A stretch of 64,000 nucleotides of DNA from an uncultured Clostridia bacterium. Its GTDB lineage: Bacteria > Bacillota > Clostridia > Lachnospirales > CAG-274. The stretch is taken from the NCBI GenBank assembly GCA_944381435.1, contig CALWLD010000010.1, positions 1 through 64,000 of the forward strand, read 5' to 3'. Positions 1 to 7,483 of this stretch are shown piece by piece. Every line of letters starts with the position of its first letter. Within the stretch, counting starts at the first letter, position 1. The notes below the pieces were generated by a model that made no database searches, was not told the DNA's origin, and saw only the letters and a program-made list of their open reading frames with translations. The position numbers and the translations under genes are program-made.

Positions 1-26
1 GTACTAATGGTCGAGTGCTTGTCCAA
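1..26 (+). rRNA. 23S ribosomal RNA, 3' end (partial)
   Basis: The first bases read GTACTAATGGTCGAGTGCTT, which matches the conserved 3' end of bacterial 23S rRNA (GACTAATAGGTCGAGGGCTTGACC type). The rest of the gene lies upstream of the window. It is followed after about 115 bases by 5S rRNA, the normal order in an rRNA operon. The exact 3' end is approximate. Confidence 0.85.
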
Positions 27-140
27 AGATAAGGTTTAAATCAGGAAAAACTGTTTTACCCATCTGGTTAAGTGTTTTCTATCAGTTTTGAGAGTATAAA
101 AATAATAAAATTGTAAAATAATAAAGATATACTCAAAAGA

Positions 141-261
141 TTTCCGGTGATGATGCGTTTAGGGGAAACACCCGTTCCCATACCGAACACGATGGTTAAG
201 ACCTAAACGGCTGATGATACTTGGTGGGGGACCGCCTGGGAAAGTAAGTGGTTGCCGGATT
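141..261 (+). rRNA. rrf: 5S ribosomal RNA
   Basis: The ends TCCGG (143-147) and CCGGA (255-259) pair to form the terminal stem. The internal segment CCCGTTCCCATACCGAACAC is the conserved loop of bacterial 5S rRNA. Length of about 117-120 bases fits. It lies between the 23S 3' end and a tRNA cluster. Ends are good to a few bases. Confidence 0.93.
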
Positions 262-267
262 AAATAA

Positions 268-340
268 GCCGATGTGGCTCAATTGGCAGAGCAGCTGACT
301 TGTAATCAGCAGGTTGGGGGTTCGAGTCCCTTCATCGGCT
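268..340 (+). tRNA. tRNA-Thr (anticodon TGT)
   Basis: A full cloverleaf is visible. The acceptor stem is GCCGATG/CATCGGC, the anticodon loop CTTGTAA carries TGT, and the T arm has GGTTCGAGTCCC. CCA is not encoded. First of three tRNAs downstream of the 5S gene. Confidence 0.95.
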
Positions 341-356
341 TATAAATTTTTAATAA

Positions 357-438
357 GGGTGGATTCCCGAGTGGCCAAAGGGGGCAGACTGTAAATCTGT
401 TAGCTAGTCTTTCGAAGGTTCGAATCCTTCTCCACCCA
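357..438 (+). tRNA. tRNA-Tyr (anticodon GTA)
   Basis: The acceptor stem is GGGTGGA/TCCACCC and the anticodon loop CTGTAAA carries GTA. A long variable arm (TAGCTAGTCTTTCGA) makes this a class II tRNA, as expected for bacterial tRNA-Tyr. CCA is not encoded. Confidence 0.95.
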
Positions 439-474
439 CTTTATTCACTAAAAAATCTAAATTAAAATTAATGA

Positions 475-548
<74 letters not shown>

Positions 549-557
549 CTATTTATT

Positions 558-592
558 AAAAAAGCTATGTTTTATTAAACATAGCTTTTTTT
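558..592 (+). terminator. rRNA/tRNA operon terminator
   Basis: AAAAAAGCTATGTTT pairs with AAACATAGCTTTTTT around a short TATT loop, and the hairpin ends in a T run. It lies 10 bases after the last tRNA, so it closes the rRNA/tRNA transcript. It can also work in reverse. Confidence 0.9.
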
Positions 593-1116
593 GTATAAAT
601 AAATACTATGTGTTCTATACGTAGGATTTCAAAAAGGCTGTTGTAGATAAGTAGAAAAAATAATCTCTGTTATAAAAAATATATATAAGTTAGATGTCAT
701 ATAAAAATAAAGTAGGTATCCAAAATTGATAATAATAGTTTAGCAAATAGGAATTGAAATTATAAATAGCATATAGTATTTGCACTAAAGTATAGCAGAT
801 AAGTTATGTATGGAAAAATAAAACAAAACTTAAATAGATATTAGTTTTTAATCATTTTAATGTATATAATATTTTAAAATATAAAAATATATCAGGCTAA
901 GTATAAAAATACCAAAGAACAGATTAATAGAAAACATTAAATAAAATATATACTTATAATATATTTTATAATATAAAATAACATTAACAATAAGTCATAA
1001 AAATATAGAAAATATTGTTTTTAACACAGATGATGTTATAAATATTGAATAATTTAAATACACATTTATTAAGTTTAAAAAAATAATATTAAATAAATGT
1101 TGAAAAAGTGAAAAAA

Positions 1117-1155
1117 TGTGGATAATAAGTTTATTTATATAAATTTTTATCCACA
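1117..1155. repeat. inverted pair of DnaA-box-like 9-mers / hairpin
   Basis: TGTGGATAA at 1117-1125 and TTATCCACA at 1147-1155 are both exact DnaA-box consensus, facing each other. The arms extend to 15 bases when flanking A and T runs are included, with a 21-base AT-rich loop. The structure could equally be a bidirectional terminator. No dnaA or dnaN gene is nearby, so an origin is not supported. Confidence 0.5.
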
Positions 1156-1630
1156 TTTTTTATATTTTTTTCCAAATTGTTGATGATAAAAAATTAATTA
1201 GAAAAAATAATAAAATAAAATTTATATTTTATTATTACATTTAAGATATGTTGACATAAAAAAATCAATTTTTAGTATAGTAGATTTAGCAAAAAATAAA
1301 AAATAAAAAACAAAAAGGATAAATTGTATTATTTTATTAAACCTTCGTTTATTTTATTTTCATATTATTTTTAAGGTTTGTCTTATAAAAACATTTATAT
1401 AAACTTTTAAGTATATTTTTTCAATTTTAAAATACTTTAATGAATAGATATTTCAAATATTATTTAGCTAAAATTTAAGGTTTACTTCATAATGTAGGGT
1501 GAGTTTATTAAAAAAATTAAGATATGGTTTCATTTAGAAATTAAAATTTATAAATCAATTTATATTTTAAATTTTACAAAAAATATATATATATTTACTA
1601 TAAGTTTACAAAAAGATTACAAAAATAGCA

Positions 1631-1659
1631 TTGAGTTTATATTTAATATATTTTAATAT
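1631..1659 (+). promoter_or_regulatory. candidate promoter for the AEP transport cluster
   Basis: TTGAGT (1631-1636) and TAATAT (1654-1659) are separated by 17 bases, about 40 bases upstream of the ABC ATPase start. The match is only moderate in DNA this rich in A and T, so this is tentative. Confidence 0.3.
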
Positions 1660-1696
1660 TATTTGTGTAAATCTTAATTATTAAGGAGAATTTATA

Positions 1697-2467
1697 ATGT
1701 TAAAATTACAAAATATAAATAAATCTTATGGAGGAATATCTATACTTAAAAATATAGATTTAGAAATAAAAGATGGAGAGATAGTTTCTATATTAGGTCC
1801 TTCTGGTTGTGGAAAAACAACATTATTAAATTTAATTTTAGGATTAACTGATATAGATAGTGGTAAAATTATTTTTAATGAAAAAGATATTACAAATGTA
1901 TCAATGGAGAAAAGAGGATTTAATATTGTGTTTCAAGATTATGCACTTTTTCCTAATCTTGATGTATATAAAAATATTATATACGGGCTAAAAAATTCCC
2001 CTAAAATTTCAACAAAAGAAGAAGTAGAAGAATTAATAAATATGTTGGGGTTAAAACCTCACTTAAATAAAAAAATAGAGCAGTTATCTGGTGGACAAAA
2101 ACAAAGAGTTGCATTAGCAAGAACAATGGTTATGAAACCTAAAATATTATTATTAGATGAACCTTTAAGTGCATTAGATGGTGTTATTAAAGAGTCTATT
2201 AAAAGCAAAATAAAGCAAATAGCAAGAGAATATAATTTAACAACTATTATTGTAACTCACGACCCAGAAGAAGCATTAACATTATCAGATAAAGTATTAA
2301 TTGTAAATGAAGGTAAAATAGCACAGTTTGGTACACCTAATGAAATAGTTTCATCACCTAAAGACAATTTTATTAAAGAGTTTATATTAAATCAATTAGA
2401 AATAAAAAGAAATAATATACTTAAATTATTTAGTGATGAAATGTTAAGATATGAGCAGGTGATATAA
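1697..2467 (+). CDS. ABC transporter ATP-binding protein, likely for 2-aminoethylphosphonate uptake
   Basis: This 256-residue ATPase has all ABC motifs: Walker A GPSGCGKTT (residues 34-42), a Q-loop (VFQDYALFPNL), signature LSGGQ, Walker B ILLLDEPLSALD and the switch histidine in VTHDPEEAL. It resembles the PotA/FbpC/PhnT branch that energises import of small charged solutes. Start is ATG with AAGGAG 9 bases upstream. The permease gene follows after 3 bases, so the two are co-transcribed. The substrate is inferred from phnW and phnX downstream of the prophage; the ATPase sequence alone does not prove it. Confidence 0.88.
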   Translation: MLKLQNINKSYGGISILKNIDLEIKDGEIVSILGPSGCGKTTLLNLILGLTDIDSGKIIFNEKDITNVSMEKRGFNIVFQDYALFPNLDVYKNIIYGLKNSPKISTKEEVEELINMLGLKPHLNKKIEQLSGGQKQRVALARTMVMKPKILLLDEPLSALDGVIKESIKSKIKQIAREYNLTTIIVTHDPEEALTLSDKVLIVNEGKIAQFGTPNEIVSSPKDNFIKEFILNQLEIKRNNILKLFSDEMLRYEQVI

Positions 2468-2470
2468 TTT

Positions 2471-4096
2471 ATGAATATAAAAAAACAAAAAGAATTAAAA
2501 GTTATTTATATAATAAATATTACACTGTTTATAGCGTTTTTATTTTTTCCTATAATAAGGTTATTTATTGCTTCTTTTAATATTGATGGAAGTGTAGGAT
2601 TAGGAAATTATTTAAATGTAATAAAAAGCAAAGGGTTTTTACTAGCGCTAAAAAATAGTATTGTAATATCCATTGTTAGTGCATTAATTTCTACTACACT
2701 AGGATTTTTATTAGCATATACTATAAATTATACAAATCTTCATAAAAACTATAAAAAATTAATTAAAGTTTTAGCTTTAATACCTATGTTATTACCAACT
2801 CTTACATATGGATTTGCAATAATATATTCATTTGGTAAACAAGGGTTATTAACTAAAATATTTAATGTTAAATTTTTTGAAATATATGGCTTTAACGGGC
2901 TTCTTTTAGGATATGTAATATATACATTACCAATATCATTTTTATTAATTTTAAATACAATGAATTATATTGATAAAAAGTTTATTGTTGTTTCAAAATT
3001 AATGAAAGATAATATTTTTAAAACATTTTATCAAACAGTATTAAGACCACTTTTAGGAACTTTTGCAATATCTATTGTGCAATGTTTTTTCCTTTGTTTT
3101 ACAGATTATGGTATACCAGCATCTATAGGAGGAAAATATGAAGTAGTTTCAACAATACTTTATAATGAAATGTTAGGTAGCACGCCAAATTTAGGACAAG
3201 GCTCTGTTGTAGCAATAATGATGTTAATACCTTCTATTTTAAGTATTTTATTACTTAAATATTTAGAAAAATTTAATATAAGATATAATAAAATATCTAA
3301 TGTAGAATTATCAAAAAATAAAATAAGGGATATTTTTTTAGCGATTTTATCTGCTAGTATAATAATAATTATGGTATCAATATTTTTGGTTATAATTATT
3401 ATTCCGTTTATAGAAGAATGGCCTTATAAAATAAAATTTACACTAGATAACATTAAATATGTTTTAATGGATAATAATTTAGTATCTGTATATAAAAATT
3501 CAATTATAGTTTCTTTTGGAACAGCGATATTAGGTACGTTAATATCTTATGGTTGTGCTTTAATAACAGCTAGAAGTAATCTTAATAGCAAATTAAAACT
3601 AAGCATTGATAGCATTGCTTTAATAACAAATACTGTACCTGGTATGGTAATAGGTGTTTCTTATATGCTTATTTTCTCAGGTTCATTTTTACAAAATACA
3701 TTTATATTAATAATATTATGTAATATAGTACATTTTTTCTCAACACCTTATTTAATGATGAAAACTACTTTAGAAAAATTAAATAATTCTTGGGAAACAA
3801 CTGCAAGCCTTATGGGAGATAACTGGATAAAAACTATTGTTAGAATTTTAACGCCAAATATGAAAACTACCATATTAGAAGTTTTTAGTTATTATTTTGT
3901 ACATTCTATGGTAACTGTAAGTGCAATAATATTTATTGCTGGTGCTAAAACAATGGTTTTAACAACAAAAATAAAAGAATTACAATATTATACAAAATTT
4001 AAAGAAGTTTTTATTCTTTCAATATTTATTTTATTAACAAACTTAATTGTAAAAATGATATTAAACTATTGTAGTTTACTAAAAACTATGTCCTAA
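2471..4096 (+). CDS. ABC permease (AEP type), C-terminal part cut off by prophage insertion
   Basis: This is a double-length inner membrane permease with two homologous halves of about six membrane segments each, as in PhnU/FbpB-type transporters. Host sequence ends at position 4069. The last eight codons (C-S-L-L-K-T-M-S, then TAA) come from the left end of the Mu-like prophage. Across the insertion the host frame continues without a stop into the binding protein at 35981. The original gene therefore encoded a permease-binding protein fusion of about 879 residues. The remaining permease keeps its membrane segments and might still fold, but it has lost its tethered binding domain. Confidence 0.85.
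   Translation: MNIKKQKELKVIYIINITLFIAFLFFPIIRLFIASFNIDGSVGLGNYLNVIKSKGFLLALKNSIVISIVSALISTTLGFLLAYTINYTNLHKNYKKLIKVLALIPMLLPTLTYGFAIIYSFGKQGLLTKIFNVKFFEIYGFNGLLLGYVIYTLPISFLLILNTMNYIDKKFIVVSKLMKDNIFKTFYQTVLRPLLGTFAISIVQCFFLCFTDYGIPASIGGKYEVVSTILYNEMLGSTPNLGQGSVVAIMMLIPSILSILLLKYLEKFNIRYNKISNVELSKNKIRDIFLAILSASIIIIMVSIFLVIIIIPFIEEWPYKIKFTLDNIKYVLMDNNLVSVYKNSIIVSFGTAILGTLISYGCALITARSNLNSKLKLSIDSIALITNTVPGMVIGVSYMLIFSGSFLQNTFILIILCNIVHFFSTPYLMMKTTLEKLNNSWETTASLMGDNWIKTIVRILTPNMKTTILEVFSYYFVHSMVTVSAIIFIAGAKTMVLTTKIKELQYYTKFKEVFILSIFILLTNLIVKMILNYCSLLKTMS
4065..4069. repeat. 5-bp target site duplication, left copy (ACTAT)
   Basis: ACTAT directly precedes the phage terminus TGTA at 4070. The same five bases directly follow the right terminus at 35976-35980. 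A 5-bp duplication is the hallmark of Mu-type transposition. Confidence 0.92.
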
Positions 4097-4572
4097 ATAA
4101 AGAGAGTGAGAAGAGGGGGAAAGAAACGTTAGAAGCCAGTAAGTAACAGGGTTTGGGGGAATTTTAGGTGTTATTTAATGAGAAAAGGGTATAATTTAGG
4201 ACACAAATTTTTGTTAAGGTTTAAAAAGGCTTGTAAGCCCCTATTTTCAAGGGTTACAAGCCTTTTATATATTTTAGTATTTATTTTATTATAAAAATAA
4301 GTATTTTAAAAATAAAAAGTTTTAAAGATTTAAAAAATAATCTTTAAACGTCTTTAGAAAATCTTTAAAAGCTAGGTAAACAGGGCTTTACACGTCTTTA
4401 AAGATAAAAATACAATGTGAAAAAACTAGCCTAAAAAAGCTAAAATAAGGCTAAATAAAGGCAAGAGCAATGGGACATTTGTGTAAAAATTTAAAAATAT
4501 TGTCCCATTGAGCCTTTCTCTAGGGATACAGGCTTGTTAAATATTAAAAAATAAGGAAAAAGCAATGGGACA
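4070..4572. promoter_or_regulatory. prophage left end with an array of putative transposase-binding sites
   Basis: A GGACA core followed by an A/T tract recurs: inverted at the terminus (TGTCC 4089-4093), direct at 4199-4203, direct at 4473-4477, inverted at 4501-4505 and direct at 4568-4572. Three of these share the exact 10-mer CAATGGGACA (4468-4477, 4563-4572, and its complement at 4501-4510). The right end has two similar sites. The outer ones fit MuA end sites (L1, L2); the role of the inner three is inferred. No gene is seen between 4097 and 4621, though several TCTTTAAA repeats occur at about 4340-4410. Confidence 0.6.
4224..4266 (-). terminator. terminator of the leftward lysogeny genes
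   Basis: AAAAGGCTTGTAA and TTACAAGCCTTTT form a long stem with a CCC/GGG inner part. On the minus strand the hairpin is followed by a T tract. It lies about 360 bases beyond the ImmA-like gene and would stop leftward transcripts before the phage end. Confidence 0.6.
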
Positions 4573-4621
4573 AACAATATATAATATTTATACAAAATAA
4601 TCTAATAAATATACACTGCAA

Positions 4622-5494
4622 TTATTTTATACAAACAGAGCAAGGTTCATAATTTTTAAATAGATTATCATTTAAGGGTATTAAATTATTTTTATTTTTT
4701 ATATATCTACAATCTGGTAAATGATATTTTGAACCTGTTTTTGTAGCATAATAAATAATGATATTATCTATATTTTCATTTACTGAATTATTAACAGTAT
4801 TATTGTTTAAGGGTATATCATTAGATGAACCTTTTTCTTTTAAGAAAACAAAACTTACAATAAGTATAATTGAAACTATTCCAAAGATACTTAAAATTTG
4901 TATATGATTTTCCTTTTTAGGTTTAGTTTCTTCCTTAATATATGTATTTCTTTTAATATAGTCATTAAATATTTTTATAAGCCTTTCTGAAATTTCATCT
5001 ATATTGCTAAAATTAGTTATATTATTTATATGGTATATAGAATGTTTAGCAGGCAAGTTAGAAAATTTTAATATATCATCTATGCTTTTTATATTTAGTT
5101 GTTTTAGAACACAAGATGGTGCTAGAACTTCACAAGCAAATAAATTAGCTTCATTTTCTTGTTCTACAAGATTTGGGCAATTTAAAGAATAGCTTATGTT
5201 TTTATGCTTTAAGAATATATGTCCGAACTCGTGTAAAATATTAAAGATTATGTCATTATTTTGCAGTTTATCATTATAAAATATAATAATACTATCTTTT
5301 TTTATGAATGAAAAAGCATCTAATTCTATATTTTTTTCTAAATTTAAAGACTTGATTAAATCTTTGTTAGATGAATAAGAACAAAGTTTCCAATTATTAG
5401 AAAGAGCAATTTCTTCTAATAAATTAAAATTAAAATTTAAGCTATTTATTCTATATTTTATTAGAAAATTATAAGCTATATTTTTTATGTACAT
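4622..5494 (-). CDS. ImmA/IrrE-family metalloprotease with membrane anchor and extracytoplasmic Cys/His domain
   Basis: The N-terminal part (about residues 1-150) is an ImmA/IrrE-type peptidase. It has the zinc motif HEFGH and a downstream EQENEANLFACEVLAP segment supplying the third ligand. ImmA proteins cleave phage or ICE repressors to trigger induction. Unusually, a hydrophobic segment (about residues 202-222, QILSIFGIVSIILIVSFVFL) follows a lysine-rich stretch. A C-terminal domain with Y-H-x3-C and P-C-x2-C then resembles small zinc-binding Ada-like modules and should lie outside the cell. ATG start with GGAGG upstream. Its partner is the XRE repressor gene just upstream, on the same strand. 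Confidence 0.8.
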   Translation of the reverse strand: MYIKNIAYNFLIKYRINSLNFNFNLLEEIALSNNWKLCSYSSNKDLIKSLNLEKNIELDAFSFIKKDSIIIFYNDKLQNNDIIFNILHEFGHIFLKHKNISYSLNCPNLVEQENEANLFACEVLAPSCVLKQLNIKSIDDILKFSNLPAKHSIYHINNITNFSNIDEISERLIKIFNDYIKRNTYIKEETKPKKENHIQILSIFGIVSIILIVSFVFLKEKGSSNDIPLNNNTVNNSVNENIDNIIIYYATKTGSKYHLPDCRYIKNKNNLIPLNDNLFKNYEPCSVCIK

Positions 5495-5521
5495 CTGGGT
5501 AAACCTCCAATAATAAAATTA

Positions 5522-5533
5522 GAGGACGTCCTC
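5522..5533. promoter_or_regulatory. perfect 12-bp palindrome between repressor and ImmA-like gene
   Basis: GAGGACGTCCTC is a perfect GC-rich palindrome in an intergenic gap of 87 bases that is otherwise AT-rich. It sits just upstream of the ribosome site of the ImmA-like gene, where an operator for that gene would be expected. Its function is unknown. Confidence 0.45.
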
Positions 5534-5581
5534 AAATAAATTTTACAACAAAAATCGACAAAATAAAAGCGTGAATGTATT

Positions 5582-6082
5582 CTATAAATTATTTAAGTCT
5601 GGTATTCTAGGGGTTTCATCAATATTTACTTTTTTCTCTATAAGATTAGCTAAATCTTCAGATATTTCTTTAACACCACCATTTAATGCAGCTAAATATG
5701 CTTTGTTTTCATTAACTTTTTTAGATTGTTCATTAGAAAATTCTAAACATAAATCAATTAAGTTATTGATAGCTTTTTCTTTAAAATTATCGTCTAGCAT
5801 ATTAAATAAATTTAAAAGTTGTTGTTGTCTAGTATCAATGCTTTTATTATTATTTTTAATAAATATATTATCATCACTAATAGTTTTTAAATCCTCTATT
5901 GAACAATTAAAATAGTTAGCTAGCTTAATTAAAGTTTTTCGGCTAGGATTACTTTTTCCACTTCTCCAATCTCCAAAACTACCTGCTGATATTCCTATAT
6001 CTTTATAAAACTTCATTTTAGGAATATTTTTTTCTGTTAATAATTTCTCTATATTACTTAAAATTATATCAGTACTGTACAT
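5582..6082 (-). CDS. XRE-family phage repressor (lysogeny regulator)
   Basis: This 166-residue protein has an N-terminal helix-turn-helix (about residues 8-65, including ISAGSFGDWRSGKSNPSRKT), typical of HTH_3/XRE repressors. Its C-terminal part is helical and charged. It is transcribed leftward, divergent from the early phage genes, across an operator-rich region, which is the position of the Mu c repressor. It is not related in sequence to Mu c as far as I can see. ImmA-like protease lies directly downstream, suggesting induction through repressor cleavage. Confidence 0.85.
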   Translation of the reverse strand: MYSTDIILSNIEKLLTEKNIPKMKFYKDIGISAGSFGDWRSGKSNPSRKTLIKLANYFNCSIEDLKTISDDNIFIKNNNKSIDTRQQQLLNLFNMLDDNFKEKAINNLIDLCLEFSNEQSKKVNENKAYLAALNGGVKEISEDLANLIEKKVNIDETPRIPDLNNL

Positions 6083-6106
6083 AATAATAACCTCAATTCA
6101 ATTTTA

Positions 6107-6134
6107 ATTATACAAAATTAACAAAATGCGTAAA
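6107..6134 (-). promoter_or_regulatory. candidate promoter of the repressor gene
   Basis: On the minus strand TATAAT (plus coordinates 6107-6112) lies about 25 bases upstream of the repressor ATG. A partial -35 (TTTACG, 6129-6134) lies 16 bases further upstream and overlaps an operator-like GCGTAA repeat, consistent with autoregulation. Confidence 0.5.
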
Positions 6135-6208
6135 AGCGTAATTAATGTATTGACAAATACGTAATTTACGCATATAATATTAATATAGTTGATACGTTAT
6201 AAACGTAT
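6125..6208. promoter_or_regulatory. lysis-lysogeny operator region with three repeat clusters
   Basis: Related half-sites recur: ATGCGTAAAAGCGTAATTAA (from 6126), TACGTAATTTACGCA (about 6158-6172, in the spacer of the early promoter) and the palindrome ATACGTTATAAACGTAT (6192-6208, just downstream of the early -10). Their spacing around two divergent promoters matches operators bound by the repressor and by a Ner/Cro-like protein. Confidence 0.65.
6150..6178 (+). promoter_or_regulatory. early phage promoter
   Basis: TTGACA (6150-6155) and TATAAT (6173-6178) are both perfect consensus with a 17-base spacer. An operator palindrome fills the spacer, so the repressor would block RNA polymerase directly. 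It drives the rightward early genes starting at 6245. Confidence 0.9.
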
Positions 6209-6244
6209 TTAACTATACTATAACACGAAAGGAGCAAAAAAACA

Positions 6245-6367
6245 ATGAGTAAAAAGAAACACAAAAAAAGTAAGCAAGAGATGACAACACAAAAAATTCT
6301 CTTACTTACCGCAACAATACAACTCATCAATGTAATAATTAGCTTAATAAAAACATTGTTTGAGTAA
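6245..6367 (+). CDS. small phage membrane protein (40 aa)
   Basis: The first gene after the early promoter. It encodes 40 residues: a very basic N-terminus (KKKHKKSKQ), then a hydrophobic helix (ILLLTATIQLINVIISLIKTLF). AAAGGAG lies 10 bases upstream of the ATG. I do not recognise the family. A basic cytoplasmic end with one membrane segment is all that can be seen. Confidence 0.6.
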   Translation: MSKKKHKKSKQEMTTQKILLLTATIQLINVIISLIKTLFE

Positions 6368-6456
6368 ATGAAAGGGGGAAACCCCTTTCAATATAAATTA
6401 TACTGTGTTTTAAACTCATTGTCAATATATAAGGATATGGTAAAGGAGTTGATAAA

Positions 6457-6543
6457 ATGAAAAGCTTAGAGATAATAGCTTATATACTTTTAATAATAGT
6501 ACAAATACTAATTATTAAAGAAATAAAAGGAGGTAAAAAATAA
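6457..6543 (+). CDS. tiny hydrophobic phage peptide (28 aa)
   Basis: MKSLEIIAYILLIIVQILII is followed by a lysine-rich tail. AAAGGAG precedes the ATG at good spacing. Its TAA overlaps the ATG of the next gene (TAATG), which suggests translational coupling; the codons for its tail also supply the ribosome site of that gene. Function is unknown. Confidence 0.5.
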   Translation: MKSLEIIAYILLIIVQILIIKEIKGGKK

Positions 6544-6731
6544 TGCTTGCTAAAAATATTAAAGAAAAAAGACTTGATATAGGTTTAACACAAAAACAGT
6601 TAGCCGAAATGGTTAATCTTAAAGCTAGCACTATTTGTGATGCCGAACACGGAAGGACAAACTTATCTATTAATAAAATTAAATGTATAGCTAAAATTTT
6701 TAATTGTACTGTTGATGAGTTGGTTAATTAA
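6543..6731 (+). CDS. small XRE-family DNA-binding protein (Ner/Cro-like)
   Basis: This 62-residue protein is a single HTH_3 domain (LTQKQLAEMVNLKASTICDA), with the usual IKEKRLDIGLTQ start and a conserved IFNCTVDELV end. Position right after the divergent operators is that of Mu ner or lambda cro. It therefore probably turns down the repressor and early promoters. The ribosome site AAAGGAGG lies inside the previous gene. Confidence 0.8.
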   Translation: MLAKNIKEKRLDIGLTQKQLAEMVNLKASTICDAEHGRTNLSINKIKCIAKIFNCTVDELVN

Positions 6732-6743
6732 GGAGGTAGTAAT

Positions 6744-6814
6744 ATGCAAAATTTAAAGTTATATTAAAAAGTGGAGTTGATTATTTAGATTTATCAAAAG
6801 GAGTGATTTTATGA
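6744..6814 (+). pseudogene. possible frameshifted mini-gene
   Basis: An ATG with a strong AAGGAGG site opens a frame that stops after seven codons. A one-base shift in the A/T run near 6755 would give about 23 residues (K-V-I-L-K-S-G-V-D-Y-L-D-L-S-K-G-V-I-L), ending in a TGA that overlaps the next ATG (ATGA). That overlap suggests a real gene that has suffered a single-base loss. A sequencing error is an alternative. Confidence 0.3.
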
Positions 6815-6996
6815 GTACAGAAGAAAGAATTTTATTAGAAATGCAACAGATAAACAGCAATTTATTTGATTTAAACAAAAGGTTGCAAGATATATTAAGA
6901 ACCTTGCAACCTAAACATACTAAAATTGAAATAGAAATTAATGAAAATTATCTAAAGTGTTTTAATTCTTTATTTGCTCAAAAGAGCCAAAACTAA
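6811..6996 (+). CDS. small phage coiled-coil protein (61 aa)
   Basis: Residues 5-35 (EERILLEMQQINSNLFDLNK and following) show heptad-like hydrophobic spacing, consistent with a short coiled coil. AAAGGAGTG precedes the ATG. Its 3' end overlaps the end of the opposing minus-strand gene by about 35 bases. The family is not recognised. Confidence 0.5.
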   Translation: MSTEERILLEMQQINSNLFDLNKRLQDILRTLQPKHTKIEIEINENYLKCFNSLFAQKSQN

Positions 6997-7351
6997 TTCC
7001 TATTATTTCTGATATGAATAAGATGAATATAGATATTTTATCGATGTTTGAACCATTTTTTATAGTTGCATTTTTTATAACTATAAACTCATTACCATTG
7101 TCACCAAATATGAAAGTGTTTATATTTTTTTCTTTCAGATTTAATAGTTCTTTGATACCTAAAAATACAAAGTCAGAACCATCATTTTTAGTATCAAAGT
7201 TATCAAAGTCTTCCTTATTACAGTCATTTATATTTAAAATTTGACCATTTATATGTCCAATAGATGTTGTAAAAATTATATTACTATTAGAAAATGTAGA
7301 TGTTTTTGTGAAGAATTCCAACTTTGATAATAATTCAATTTTACTATTCAT
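6962..7351 (-). CDS. phage-encoded hypothetical protein on the opposite strand (possible moron)
   Basis: This 129-residue reading frame lies inside the rightward early operon but on the minus strand. It has its own good ribosome site (AAAGGAG, 12 bases before ATG), which argues against chance. The protein is rich in I, F, N and D, with a C-terminal hydrophobic stretch (ISIFILFISEIIGISFGSF). I recognise no family. Independent cargo genes expressed from lysogens are often placed this way, but its function is unknown. Confidence 0.55.
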   Translation of the reverse strand: MNSKIELLSKLEFFTKTSTFSNSNIIFTTSIGHINGQILNINDCNKEDFDNFDTKNDGSDFVFLGIKELLNLKEKNINTFIFGDNGNEFIVIKNATIKNGSNIDKISIFILFISEIIGISFGSFEQIKN

Positions 7352-7483
7352 ATATGTAAACTCCTTTCTTTATATATTTCTACTTAATAAAATGGCAGTT
7401 TTAAAAGTAGATACTATTAGTATATACAAATTAAAAGTAGATTTCAATTACAAAAATTAAATACTTAAAAAGGAGATGATAAA

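Larger units (their letters stand above)
600..1690. other. gene-free, extremely AT-rich intergenic region
   Basis: No convincing gene is seen in about 1.1 kb; reading frames are short and lack ribosome sites. The region holds an inverted pair of DnaA-box-like sequences (1117-1155), a TTGACA motif at 1251, a weak AAACCTT/AAGGTTT inverted repeat (about 1339-1378), and a candidate promoter close to the ABC ATPase gene. I recognise no riboswitch. Confidence 0.6.

Noticed and set aside
1117..1155. Chromosomal replication origin
   Set aside because: Only two boxes, no dnaA, dnaN or gyr genes, and no AT-rich 13-mer array that stands out from the surroundings.
5004..5915. Plus-strand frames opposite the ImmA-like and repressor genes
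   Set aside because: Antisense shadows without ribosome sites; the minus-strand genes have clear domains.
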